DNA from: an uncultured Porphyromonadaceae bacterium
GTDB taxonomy: Bacteria > Bacteroidota > Bacteroidia > Bacteroidales > Muribaculaceae
Reading direction: 5' to 3'
DNA: 25,780 bases
NCBI GenBank assembly: GCA_947176615.1
Contig: CAMWRO010000007.1
Coordinates: forward strand, 1-25,780
The notes beneath the pieces were generated by a model. The model had not been told where the DNA came from. It was given only the letters and a program-made list of their open reading frames with translations, and ran no database searches. The translations under genes and the position numbers were made by a program. Below are positions 8,701 to 16,638 of the stretch, in pieces. How positions within the stretch are numbered: the stretch's first letter is position 1; the number at the start of each line of letters is the position of its first letter.

Positions 8701-10954
8701 CCGCTTGTGTGCCGTAAATGCCGAAGGGCGCGGCCTCGTCGGTAAAGCATCGGCATATATCGGCCATGACCGTCCCGCATCAACCGTCAACTTGGAGGCT
8801 AAAGGCGACGAGACCAACAGCAATGCGACATTGACATGGGAGGCTCCCGTCACCGGACTCAATGGCGGTTATGTCGATCAGTCTTCGCTACGTTATAATA
8901 TATATAGCGGCCCGTCGCCCTACAGCCTTGAAACGGTTGCCACAGGTGTCGCCGAGACTGCCTATATGGACCGCCGGGAATATACCGGCTCCCAGTCATC
9001 GCGCACCTACGTTGTCGAGGCATGCAGTGATGCCGGTGTCGGCGCGCGTGACACAGTCATGGTGTCGCTGGGCAAACTTTATGACTTCCCGATAATCGAT
9101 AACTTCGAGAGTTATCTTTCAGGCGAGTGGAGCAACATCGTCCTCACCGATTATAACGGCTCATGGATTGTGTCTAATGAACATGAAGGGGTAACATCGG
9201 CTGATGCCGGGACAGGATTCCTTCAGTATTGTAAATGGAGCGATGACGCCGGTTCGTCGATAGGTATTCTCGGGACTCCCAAAGTGTCGATGGCAGGTTC
9301 ATTGCAACCCTATGTCACCCTGTCATTCTACCATGACCCGGCGGCTGACCCTCGGACCAAGATGACTGTCGGATACCGTGTCAACGACAACCGCATGATC
9401 GAGATAGCCGAGCTTGCGCCCTGTGACGGTGAAAAAGGATGGAAAGAATACACTTGGCCCATCGAGGCCGAGGCATCTGACTTTGTCTCGGTCGAGTTGC
9501 ATTCGTTGACCTACGACAAGAACAGCCGCCTGTATGTTGACAACATCTCGCTGGATGACCGTCTTGACAACAATCTGGCGCTTGATTCGTTTGACGGTCC
9601 TTCGGAAATTGGTCTTGACGGCGCGGTTTTCACTGTAAAAGTCCGAAACAAAGGGCAGAAGGATGCATCGGGTTTCAGTGTTTTCCTTGTGTGTGACGGA
9701 GCTGATGTGGCTATATTGGATAATCTGAATCTCAGCGCGGGCGAGGTCGGCACTTATGAATTTGCGATAGAGGCACCCACCGCGGCTGAGGCCGGCGACA
9801 AGCATCTGTATAAGTCCCGCGTCGATTACGACCTTGACCTGCGACCTGTCGATAATTTCAGTGCTGAAATTGAATGCACCGTTCTGACCAGTCCTTATCC
9901 CGGTGTCACGACACTGAAAGGTGTCGGCGGCAGCAATGCGGTAAATCTGTCATGGGATGCACCGTCTACATCATGGAGTCCATCGATAACCGATAGCTTT
10001 GACGACTACCCTGTGTTCACTATCACTGACATGGGAGAGTGGGTTCTCTACGACGGCGACGGACAGCGCACTATGGGAATCCGTTATGGATTGTCGTTTG
10101 CCAACTGGTATTCGCCCAAGGCTTGGCAAGTATGGGATCCGCAGCTGGCCGGATTGCTTGGCGACGACGTTGCCGCTCACAATGGTTATATGTGCCTGAT
10201 GAGTATGTGCAGTGATGGTTCTATTCCCGGTCAGGATGAGTATGTCACCCCCGCCAATGACGACTGGCTCATTTCCGAGGAAGTGGCCGGTGGCTCTGAC
10301 ATTGTGTTCTATCTGAAACAACCTGTCAACACCTATGGTGGCAATGAGGCCGCTGAGATTCTTTACTCGACCACTACCCAGAACCCTGACCGGTTTACCG
10401 TCATTGAGACGATTGAGCTCGACAACATGGCTCAGTGGAACCGTTACCGTATCGCCCTCCCCGACGATGCCCGTTATTTCGCTATCCGTCACCACCGGTC
10501 CTACTTCGGCCTGTGGCTTGATGATGTTACCTACTCTCCCGTGCGCAACTCTCGTGAGCTTGAAATCAAGGGTTATAACATCTATCGCGACGGTGAGTTT
10601 ATCGGTGTTTCCGAAACAACGTCGTTCACCGATTCAGAGCCTCTTGACGGAGTTCATTCCTATGCCGTCGCTCCGCTGTTTGACACCGGCGAAGGCCGTC
10701 TGTCCAACGTTGTCGATGTTGATGCGTCGCAGGTCGGTGTTGCCAATGTCGGTGCCGACGCCGATGTCGAGATTTCGACCATCCCGGGCGCGATTGTAGT
10801 CAAGACGGCCGCTGAATGCCCCGTAAGCATCTATACCCCCGACGGTCGGTTGGTGGTAGCTCAGTCGGTTGACGGCGAGGAGTCATTCAGCCTGACGCCC
10901 GGTGTCTACATCGTCAAGGTTGCCGCTACAGTCAGGAAAGTGTTGGTAAAATAA
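5711..10954 (+). CDS. Giant multidomain T9SS-secreted surface protein (FN3 and jelly-roll modules)
   Basis: This 1747-residue protein starts at the ATG before QKLKLTFLVCLLIGLLP, a clear signal peptide (residues 1-24). Residues of about 60-310 look like a beta-propeller, with repeated units such as TYALSYTEDNQSHVLATINLATG and IYAIATDGNLYAINAKTG. FN3-like domains alternate with jelly-roll 'choice-of-anchor J'-like modules beginning near residues 508, 770, 1125 and 1424, with DDYLVFPG, DDWLFTPKL and DDWLISEEV as their shared hallmark. A CARDB-like segment (VRNKGQKDASGFSV) lies near 1286-1390. The last 70 residues, ending VYIVKVAATVRKVLVK, are a T9SS type A sorting domain. No catalytic motif is recognised, so adhesion or glycan binding is a guess. 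The gene is monocistronic, between a divergent regulator and a bidirectional terminator. Confidence 0.85.
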   Translation: MQKLKLTFLVCLLIGLLPIMASGSPLSSEAEVYRPKRSADVAESARLLPERNRLDIPASDGTVLYGAELWSEQWTSMESWAYPYGVYGFSSVNVVPELQYSIISDAISAVMADGYYYVVSRMMSNDNYLTGITITKYNVLTGQYIGVIDIVNPTFSKLPLLLTHDPKTGVTYALSYTEDNQSHVLATINLATGEMTTVGVIGKVSEHASFLTFSIDSKGTIYAIATDGNLYAINAKTGESGVVGSLGVMPRYLQSAVYDTDTDTLWWAASLDDNSGALFTVDTATGLASKVGDFPNNEEFIGLYLEPVKYDPAAPTQVVDLEFVPSTPGAMSGQLLFIVPETTVGGSELAGPLTVSILVDGKEVASVTGNPGEDMSVPVNVDPGFRTFTVIVSTGEFDGMGASTTAWIGEDNPAPVSGLNLSVIDGVANLSWISAGTGEHGGYCPLEDIRYRIMRNDGTVAAEACEGTTFTETLPEVYAVYSYTVTPYIPGKSEGRPMTSNSVKTGKYFDLPFSFNFNNDTEFYTYFTVRDNNNDDCTWRHNYTWNDNVAVAQYPTSVLNAADDYLVFPGIKFSKDVVYRLTFDNSSENYATENVRVVVGTGTEVSDLTREIADFKDIYSMPTTTQEVRFSFAEDGVYYLAFHIYSEAFQSYFYIDNVNVEVVGASLAPAKPAISLAGISEDNKDKVRVSVKAPSLTLSGENLDAISSLAVYRAGTADAVHVFSNPAPGADLEWVDDNSGSGVVVYSVVASNSHGIGESSQAEVFVGGIVPPYEATFDAGEDLSYFTIVDANGDNTTWHQEENAIVYSYNLFSGADDWLFTPKLNLSNKRVYQVIATLRTNYKAESLAITCGPTPEIESQTILTDLPGFIMEEAGDVETWLKVSETGCYNIGFHAYSPKNMYRIYLENLRVIDAASVDAPDVMTAISVTADPAGALTATIKATAPVATCNGDELSSLDAVEIYRGNETEPVAIITDVAPGKEISWTDTEAGQGMMTYRLCAVNAEGRGLVGKASAYIGHDRPASTVNLEAKGDETNSNATLTWEAPVTGLNGGYVDQSSLRYNIYSGPSPYSLETVATGVAETAYMDRREYTGSQSSRTYVVEACSDAGVGARDTVMVSLGKLYDFPIIDNFESYLSGEWSNIVLTDYNGSWIVSNEHEGVTSADAGTGFLQYCKWSDDAGSSIGILGTPKVSMAGSLQPYVTLSFYHDPAADPRTKMTVGYRVNDNRMIEIAELAPCDGEKGWKEYTWPIEAEASDFVSVELHSLTYDKNSRLYVDNISLDDRLDNNLALDSFDGPSEIGLDGAVFTVKVRNKGQKDASGFSVFLVCDGADVAILDNLNLSAGEVGTYEFAIEAPTAAEAGDKHLYKSRVDYDLDLRPVDNFSAEIECTVLTSPYPGVTTLKGVGGSNAVNLSWDAPSTSWSPSITDSFDDYPVFTITDMGEWVLYDGDGQRTMGIRYGLSFANWYSPKAWQVWDPQLAGLLGDDVAAHNGYMCLMSMCSDGSIPGQDEYVTPANDDWLISEEVAGGSDIVFYLKQPVNTYGGNEAAEILYSTTTQNPDRFTVIETIELDNMAQWNRYRIALPDDARYFAIRHHRSYFGLWLDDVTYSPVRNSRELEIKGYNIYRDGEFIGVSETTSFTDSEPLDGVHSYAVAPLFDTGEGRLSNVVDVDASQVGVANVGADADVEISTIPGAIVVKTAAECPVSIYTPDGRLVVAQSVDGEESFSLTPGVYIVKVAATVRKVLVK

Positions 10955-10975
10955 CGCCTTATAGAGCGTTCTGAT

Positions 10976-11016
10976 AAAACCGGGGACCGAATCTCGCTGA
11001 TTCGGCCCCCGGTTTT
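10976..11016. terminator. Bidirectional Rho-independent terminator
   Basis: The arms AAAACCGGGG plus CCGAATC (10976-10993) and GATTCGG plus CCCCCGGTTTT (10999-11016) form a stem of about 17 bp with one mismatch and a 5-nt loop. The plus strand continues in TTTTTT and the minus strand in TTTT. It sits between the convergent ends of the giant secreted-protein gene (10954) and sdaA (11037), so it can serve both. Confidence 0.9.
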
Positions 11017-11036
11017 TTATATGGAGAAATTTTGTT

Positions 11037-12233
<1,197 letters not shown>

Positions 12234-12255
12234 TTTTGGTCGTGTTCGTGTGTAT

Positions 12256-12330
12256 GTTTAAGGTTTGGGTTTAAGGTTTTGATAATAGCGAATCTGACTC
12301 TTATCTAAACCTTAAACCCAAACCTTAAAC
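12256..12330. repeat. 24-bp perfect inverted repeat between gpmI and sdaA
   Basis: Bases 12256-12279 and 12307-12330 are exact reverse complements over 24 bp, around a 27-nt loop. Each arm is itself a near-tandem of GTTTAAGG and GGTTTAAGG-type units. No T run follows on either strand, so it is not a typical terminator. It could be an mRNA-stabilising hairpin at the gpmI 3' end, a binding site, or a member of a dispersed short repeat family. Confidence 0.8.
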
Positions 12331-12339
12331 TTATTGAAC

Positions 12340-13851
12340 TTAAATAAGAGCCTTTCCGGTCATTTCCTTAGGCTGGGGAAGACCCATGATTTTAAGGATG
12401 GTGGGAGCGACGTCGGCAAGACGGCCGTCGGCCACTGCGGCACCCTCGCGCGAGGTCACATAGACACAGGGCACGGGGTTGAGCGAGTGGGCCGTGTTGG
12501 GCGTTCCGTCGGGGTTGACGGCGTTGTCGGCATTACCGTGGTCGGCGATGATGATAACCTCGTAGTCGGCTTTCTTCGCAGCCTCGACAGTGTCGCGCAC
12601 GCATTCGTCGACAGCCTTGACAGCCTTCTCGATGGCCTCGTAGATGCCGGTGTGGCCTACCATGTCACCGTTGGCATAGTTGACAACGATGAAGTCGAAT
12701 TTCTCGCTTTCTATAGCCTTCACGAGCTGGTCCTTTACCTCGTAGGCGCTCATTTCGGGTTTCAGGTCGTAGGTCGCAACCTTGGGTGATGCCACGAGGA
12801 TGCGTTCCTCGCCTTCATAGGGGGCCTCGCGTCCGCCGTTGAAGAAGAAGGTGACGTGGGCATACTTTTCGGTCTCGGCGATGTGGAGCTGTTTCTTGTT
12901 GAGAGATGACAGATATTCGCCGATGGTGTTCTCGACGTTTTCCTTGGGGAAAAGGATGTGAACGCCGGTGAACGATGCGTCGTAGGGGGTCATGCAGTAA
13001 TACTGGAGGTCGGGGATGGTCTTCATTCCGGCCTCGGGGATGTCGTGCTGAGTGAGCGCGATGGTCAGCTCCTTGGCACGGTCGTTGCGGTAGTTGAAGA
13101 AGATTACAGCGTCGCCCTCCTTGATGGTGCCGTCGACTGTAGAGTTGTTGATAGGCTTTACAAATTCGTCGGTAACGTCGGCATCATAGGAATCCTGCAT
13201 TGCCTGAACCATGTCGGTGGCCTGAGTGCCCTCGCCGTTGACGAGCAGGTCATATGCGACCTTGACGCGCTCCCAGCGTTTGTCACGGTCCATCGCATAG
13301 TAACGGCCGATAATCGACGCGATAACGCCCGCGCTCTGCTTGCAGTGGTTCTGAACTTCCTCGATGAAACCCTTGCCGCTGCGGGGGTCGGTGTCACGAC
13401 CGTCCATGAAACAGTGGATATATACCTTTTCGAGACCGTAGTGCTTGGCGATGTCACAGAGGGCATAGAGGTGGTCGAGCGACGAGTGGACGCCGCCGTT
13501 GCTGGTCAGACCCATGAAGTGGATGGCCTTGCCGTTGTCGCGGGCATAGGTGAATGCCGAGACGATTTCGGGGTTCTCAAGAATCGACTTGTCAGCGCAA
13601 GCCTTGTTGATTTTCACAAGGTCCTGATAGAGCACGCGGCCTGCACCGATGTTGAGGTGTCCCACCTCGCTGTTGCCCATCTGGCCGTCGGGGAGACCGA
13701 CGTTCTCACCCGAAGCCTGAAGCTGCGAGTGGGGATAGGTGTTGAGAAGATAGTCCCAGTAGGGGGTGGGAGTGCTGAAGATAACGTCACTCTTTGAGTG
13801 GTTGCCGATGCCCCACCCGTCAAGAATCATTAACAAAGCCTTTTTAGCCAT
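12340..13851 (-). CDS. gpmI: 2,3-bisphosphoglycerate-independent phosphoglycerate mutase
   Basis: This enzyme interconverts 3- and 2-phosphoglycerate in glycolysis through a phosphoserine intermediate and two metal ions, usually Mn2+. The product is 503 residues, the usual size (about 510). Key sites visible are the metal ligand in ILDGWGIGN (D11), the catalytic serine S61 in GQMGNSEVGHLNIG, the substrate-binding FMDGRDTDP and RYYAMDRDKRWERV, and the second metal site residues in NGDMVGHTG, IIADHGNADN and TAHSLNP. Start at ATG 13851 follows a promoter-like box at 13902-13909 with a leader of about 43 nt. It is the first gene of a possible gpmI-sdaA transcript. Confidence 0.97.
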   Translation of the reverse strand: MAKKALLMILDGWGIGNHSKSDVIFSTPTPYWDYLLNTYPHSQLQASGENVGLPDGQMGNSEVGHLNIGAGRVLYQDLVKINKACADKSILENPEIVSAFTYARDNGKAIHFMGLTSNGGVHSSLDHLYALCDIAKHYGLEKVYIHCFMDGRDTDPRSGKGFIEEVQNHCKQSAGVIASIIGRYYAMDRDKRWERVKVAYDLLVNGEGTQATDMVQAMQDSYDADVTDEFVKPINNSTVDGTIKEGDAVIFFNYRNDRAKELTIALTQHDIPEAGMKTIPDLQYYCMTPYDASFTGVHILFPKENVENTIGEYLSSLNKKQLHIAETEKYAHVTFFFNGGREAPYEGEERILVASPKVATYDLKPEMSAYEVKDQLVKAIESEKFDFIVVNYANGDMVGHTGIYEAIEKAVKAVDECVRDTVEAAKKADYEVIIIADHGNADNAVNPDGTPNTAHSLNPVPCVYVTSREGAAVADGRLADVAPTILKIMGLPQPKEMTGKALI

Positions 13852-13901
13852 GATTATATAGTATTTTTAATTGATTGTTGTATTTCTCTCTTACAAGATT
13901 G

Positions 13902-13909
13902 CAAAGGTA
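13902..13909 (-). promoter_or_regulatory. gpmI -7 promoter box
   Basis: The minus strand reads TACCTTTG, matching TAnnTTTG, about 50 nt upstream of the gpmI ATG. It is one of the two outward-facing promoters in the 321-bp gap at 13852-14172. No exact -33 TTTG is present at about 20 nt upstream. Confidence 0.5.
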
Positions 13910-14001
13910 CTGATTTTTTATCGCTTAACCATGAAAAACAGGGGAATTTTAAGTTCGCTGTGCGGGCGGAATGGTTTTGAGGTGCGACTGAGGTGTTGTT
14001 T

Positions 14002-14050
14002 CCCTCCCGGGAGGGTTAAATTGACGGGTGGGTTGTTAATAATGCTTAAC
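14002..14050. promoter_or_regulatory. Possible operator palindromes upstream of the chaperone-GTPase operon
   Basis: Two symmetric sites precede the operon promoter. A perfect 14-bp palindrome CCCTCCCGGGAGGG is at 14002-14015. A GTTAA-N6-TTAAC dyad is at 14035-14050, ending 2 nt before the -33 element. Both are in the gap between gpmI and the operon, which otherwise holds only the two promoters and a leader. Their binding role is inferred only from symmetry and place. Confidence 0.3.
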
Positions 14051-14052
14051 GG

Positions 14053-14085
14053 TTTGCGGGATTAGGCGAAAATTTACTATGTTTG
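14053..14085 (+). promoter_or_regulatory. Promoter of the six-gene chaperone-GTPase operon
   Basis: TTTG at 14053-14056 and TATGTTTG at 14078-14085 are 21 nt apart and fit the Bacteroidota housekeeping-sigma -33/-7 pattern. Transcription would start near 14092, leaving a leader of about 80 nt to the ATG at 14173. No CIRCE-type heat-shock element is seen. Confidence 0.65.
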
Positions 14086-14172
14086 CACATAATAAATCAC
14101 CCTTTTATTAACCTTGTATTCGGCTTAACACGCATTTTGCCGGAAACAGCACACATAACCCCGTTTATTGCC

Positions 14173-14907
14173 ATGGAAAAGAAAGAGAACCTCGACGTTA
14201 AATTCACAACACCCGATTTCAATCCTGACAATGAGAATGCTCCTTATAAAGTCGATGAGGCTTCTGAATCATTGTCTGATATTGTTATCCTCGATTCGGT
14301 GGCCGATGTGCCGGTTCCCGACCTTTTCCCTCAGAACCCGGGTGATATGGACGATGACCTTTCCGGTGGTCCGGAGGTGCTTGTTAATGAGATTGCCTCT
14401 CCGGTAGTCAATGCCGGGGCCGTGATGACACGGCTTGACGAGCTGATGCAGAAGTTTGACGACCGTCTTGCGCGCGATGAGCACAAAGACGCGCTTTTTG
14501 ACAAGATGTATGCCGAGCTGGCGTCCTATAAGACCGATATTTACGCCAAGTTGCTCAAGCCGTTCATCATGAGTGCTATAAGCCTTCTTGATGATACCAA
14601 CGGTTTCATCACCCGTCTCGCCGAGCAGGGCGACAATCCCGACCCGGCCAAGATGAGGCAGTTTATCAACAATCTGCCGCTCGACATCGAGGACATGCTT
14701 GAAATGAACGGCGTGGAAATCTACAGTGACGAGACTCCGGTGTTCAATCCGGCCACACAGCGCGTGGTGAAAACCGTCGAGTGTGCCGAGGTGGACAATG
14801 ACAAGCGCATCGTCGAGCGTCTGCGCCGCGGCTATCGCTGGAACGGAGTGATACTGCGCCCCGAAATGGTATCTATATATAAGTATAAACAGAAAACTCA
14901 ATCATAA
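14173..14907 (+). CDS. GrpE-like nucleotide exchange factor, dedicated to the adjacent Hsp70
   Basis: The 244-residue product has an acidic, low-complexity N-terminus (about 1-80), then long helices that match the GrpE dimer region (RLDELMQKFDDRL from residue 87, then YAKLLKPFIMSAISLLDD). The C-terminal GrpE beta-domain starts near 179 (NGVEIYSDETPVFNP) and carries the family signature GYRWNGVILRPEMV from residue 220. In known systems GrpE releases ADP from DnaK. The frame is open from 14083, but that would start inside the -7 box, so ATG 14173 is chosen. It is the first gene of the operon, 25 nt before the Hsp70 gene. It is divergent from typical housekeeping GrpE in its N-terminus and its partners, so I leave it without the grpE symbol; a separate housekeeping grpE is expected elsewhere in the genome. 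Confidence 0.85.
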   Translation: MEKKENLDVKFTTPDFNPDNENAPYKVDEASESLSDIVILDSVADVPVPDLFPQNPGDMDDDLSGGPEVLVNEIASPVVNAGAVMTRLDELMQKFDDRLARDEHKDALFDKMYAELASYKTDIYAKLLKPFIMSAISLLDDTNGFITRLAEQGDNPDPAKMRQFINNLPLDIEDMLEMNGVEIYSDETPVFNPATQRVVKTVECAEVDNDKRIVERLRRGYRWNGVILRPEMVSIYKYKQKTQS

Positions 14908-14932
14908 CCCACACAATCACATCATTGCATCT

Positions 14933-16540
14933 ATGGGAAAAATATTTGGTATCGACCTTGGCACGACTTACTCCTGTATCGCCTATGTCGATGAATACGG
15001 CAAGCCCGTCACCGTCCCCAATCAGGAGAACTCTCCAGTGACCCCCTCGGTCGTGTTCTTTGAAAATGCCGAGAATTTCTCGGTAGGTCAGGTTGCAAAG
15101 GAGGCCCTTGGCTCTGACCCGGAACTTGTCTGCTCGGCTGTGAAACGGCAGATGGGTACACGCGACTTCTCTTTCAGCGCCAACGGTCAGGAATATCAGC
15201 CCGAGACCGTGTCGGCCCTGATTCTTAAAAAGCTCGCCAATGACGCGTCGCTCGTTCTCGGCGAGGAGGTGCGCGACGTGGTCATCACCTGTCCCGCCTA
15301 CTTCGGTCTTGATGCCCGCGAGGCAACCAAGAAAGCCGGCGAGATTGCAGGTCTCAACGTTCTCGCCATCCTTCAGGAACCCACTGCCGCCGCGATTTCC
15401 TACGGCATGAAGGCCGAAGGTGAGCAGACCATCATGGTCTATGACCTCGGTGGCGGAACATTTGACGTCACCATCATCTCGGTGAAACCCGGCGTTATCG
15501 AGGTGGCCGCCACCGGCGGTGACCATCATCTCGGCGGAAAGGACTGGGATGAGGTTATTACCAACTATATCGTCGACCAGTATTGCTCGGCCACAGGCGA
15601 GAGTGCCGACTCGATTCTCGAAGACAGCATCAAGCTCGGCGACCTCGAACTGAAGTCGGAAACAGCCAAGAAACAGCTTTCGCAGCGCGACGCAACCTCT
15701 ATCCGTTTCGAGGGAGAACGCGTCAACCTCTCCCGCGAGCAGTTCAACACCCTCACCGCCGGTCTGCTCCAGAGCACCATCGACAAGACACGCGACACGA
15801 TGGCTGACGCTGCCAAGAAGGGTGTGACCCACATCGACAAGATTCTCCTCGTCGGCGGCTCGACCAAGATGCCTCAGATCAAGGAACGCCTCGCGATGGA
15901 ATTCCCGACTACCCCCATCGAGGTTCACGAACCCGACGAATCGGTTGCCAAGGGTGCCGCTATCTTCGGCACAAACATCGCCGAGTGGGAAATCTTCACC
16001 AATGGCGGTTATAAACCCGGCGAGGGTGGCGACGGCGGCAAGCGCCCCGGCGGTCCCCGCATCGGCGAAGGTCCGGCCCGGCCTATGGAAATCCGCAATG
16101 TCGTTTCCAAGAGCTACGGAATCCGCTTTGTCGACGAAAACGATGTGCCTCATGTCTACAACCAGATTTTCAAGCAGGCGTCTATCCCCTTGGAAATGTC
16201 AATCGGGGCACGCACCGTGGCCGACAATCAGTCGAAAGTGTTCATCGAACTCTTTGAAAACGACTATAAGGAGGACCAGACTCCCGAAAACATCGTTCCC
16301 GACGACGACAACACTCCGCTCGTTTCCGACTACCTCCAGCCGCTGCCACCCAATCTTCCCAAGAACTCACCCATCTCGATTATTATCAAGATTAACGGCG
16401 AAGGTTTCATGTCGATTGATGCCAAGGATGACACCGGAGGCCGCACCGTCCACATGGAAGTGCAGCTCCAGCACGTCATGACCGAGCAGATGCTCAACGA
16501 GGCCATCGGTCAGGTGCAGGGCATGCGCATGAGAGATTAA
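14933..16540 (+). CDS. Lidless Hsp70 (DnaK-like) chaperone
   Basis: The ATPase domain is complete. Phosphate-1 motif IDLGTTYS starts at residue 7, EPTAAAISYG is present, phosphate-2 DLGGGTFDV is at 171-179, and the adenosine motif LLVGGSTKMP is at 305-314. The usual hydrophobic interdomain linker is replaced by a Gly/Pro-rich stretch (about 357-384, GEGGDGGKRPGG). A recognisable SBD-beta follows (about 386-515, with FKQASIPLE and GFMSIDAKDDTGG). Only some 25 residues come after it, so the helical lid and DnaK tail are missing (535 residues against about 640). It should bind and hydrolyse ATP, but allostery and substrate holding must differ from DnaK. Cytoplasmic, and between a GrpE-like and a J-like gene. 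Confidence 0.92.
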   Translation: MGKIFGIDLGTTYSCIAYVDEYGKPVTVPNQENSPVTPSVVFFENAENFSVGQVAKEALGSDPELVCSAVKRQMGTRDFSFSANGQEYQPETVSALILKKLANDASLVLGEEVRDVVITCPAYFGLDAREATKKAGEIAGLNVLAILQEPTAAAISYGMKAEGEQTIMVYDLGGGTFDVTIISVKPGVIEVAATGGDHHLGGKDWDEVITNYIVDQYCSATGESADSILEDSIKLGDLELKSETAKKQLSQRDATSIRFEGERVNLSREQFNTLTAGLLQSTIDKTRDTMADAAKKGVTHIDKILLVGGSTKMPQIKERLAMEFPTTPIEVHEPDESVAKGAAIFGTNIAEWEIFTNGGYKPGEGGDGGKRPGGPRIGEGPARPMEIRNVVSKSYGIRFVDENDVPHVYNQIFKQASIPLEMSIGARTVADNQSKVFIELFENDYKEDQTPENIVPDDDNTPLVSDYLQPLPPNLPKNSPISIIIKINGEGFMSIDAKDDTGGRTVHMEVQLQHVMTEQMLNEAIGQVQGMRMRD

Positions 16541-16580
16541 GAGGGTGTTTCATAACATTCTCCCCCCACACACATATACG

Positions 16581-16624
16581 GGCATGGGATAGCTTCGTGC
16601 CGAGGCGCGATGCTGTCCCATGCC
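16581..16624 (+). promoter_or_regulatory. Strong intra-operon hairpin
   Basis: The 98-nt spacer between the Hsp70 and J-like genes holds a 44-nt near-perfect hairpin. A 13-bp outer stem (GGCATGGGATAGC with GCTGTCCCATGCC, one G-U pair) and a 6-bp inner stem are separated by one mismatch and closed by a CGAG loop. It ends 14 nt before the next ATG and is followed by TTAAAAA, not a T run. It is more likely an mRNA processing, stability or partial attenuation site than a terminator. Confidence 0.65.
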
Positions 16625-16638
16625 TTAAAAACCGAATT

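Noticed and set aside
12958..13797. Plus-strand open frame of 279 codons
   Set aside because: It overlaps gpmI in antisense, and gpmI has all its catalytic motifs.
13871..14065. Small plus-strand open frame in the gpmI-operon gap
   Set aside because: It crosses the gpmI promoter, a palindrome and the operon -33 box, and shows no conserved features.
14873..16153. Minus-strand open frame of 426 codons
   Set aside because: It mirrors the Hsp70 ATPase domain, whose motifs are intact on the plus strand.
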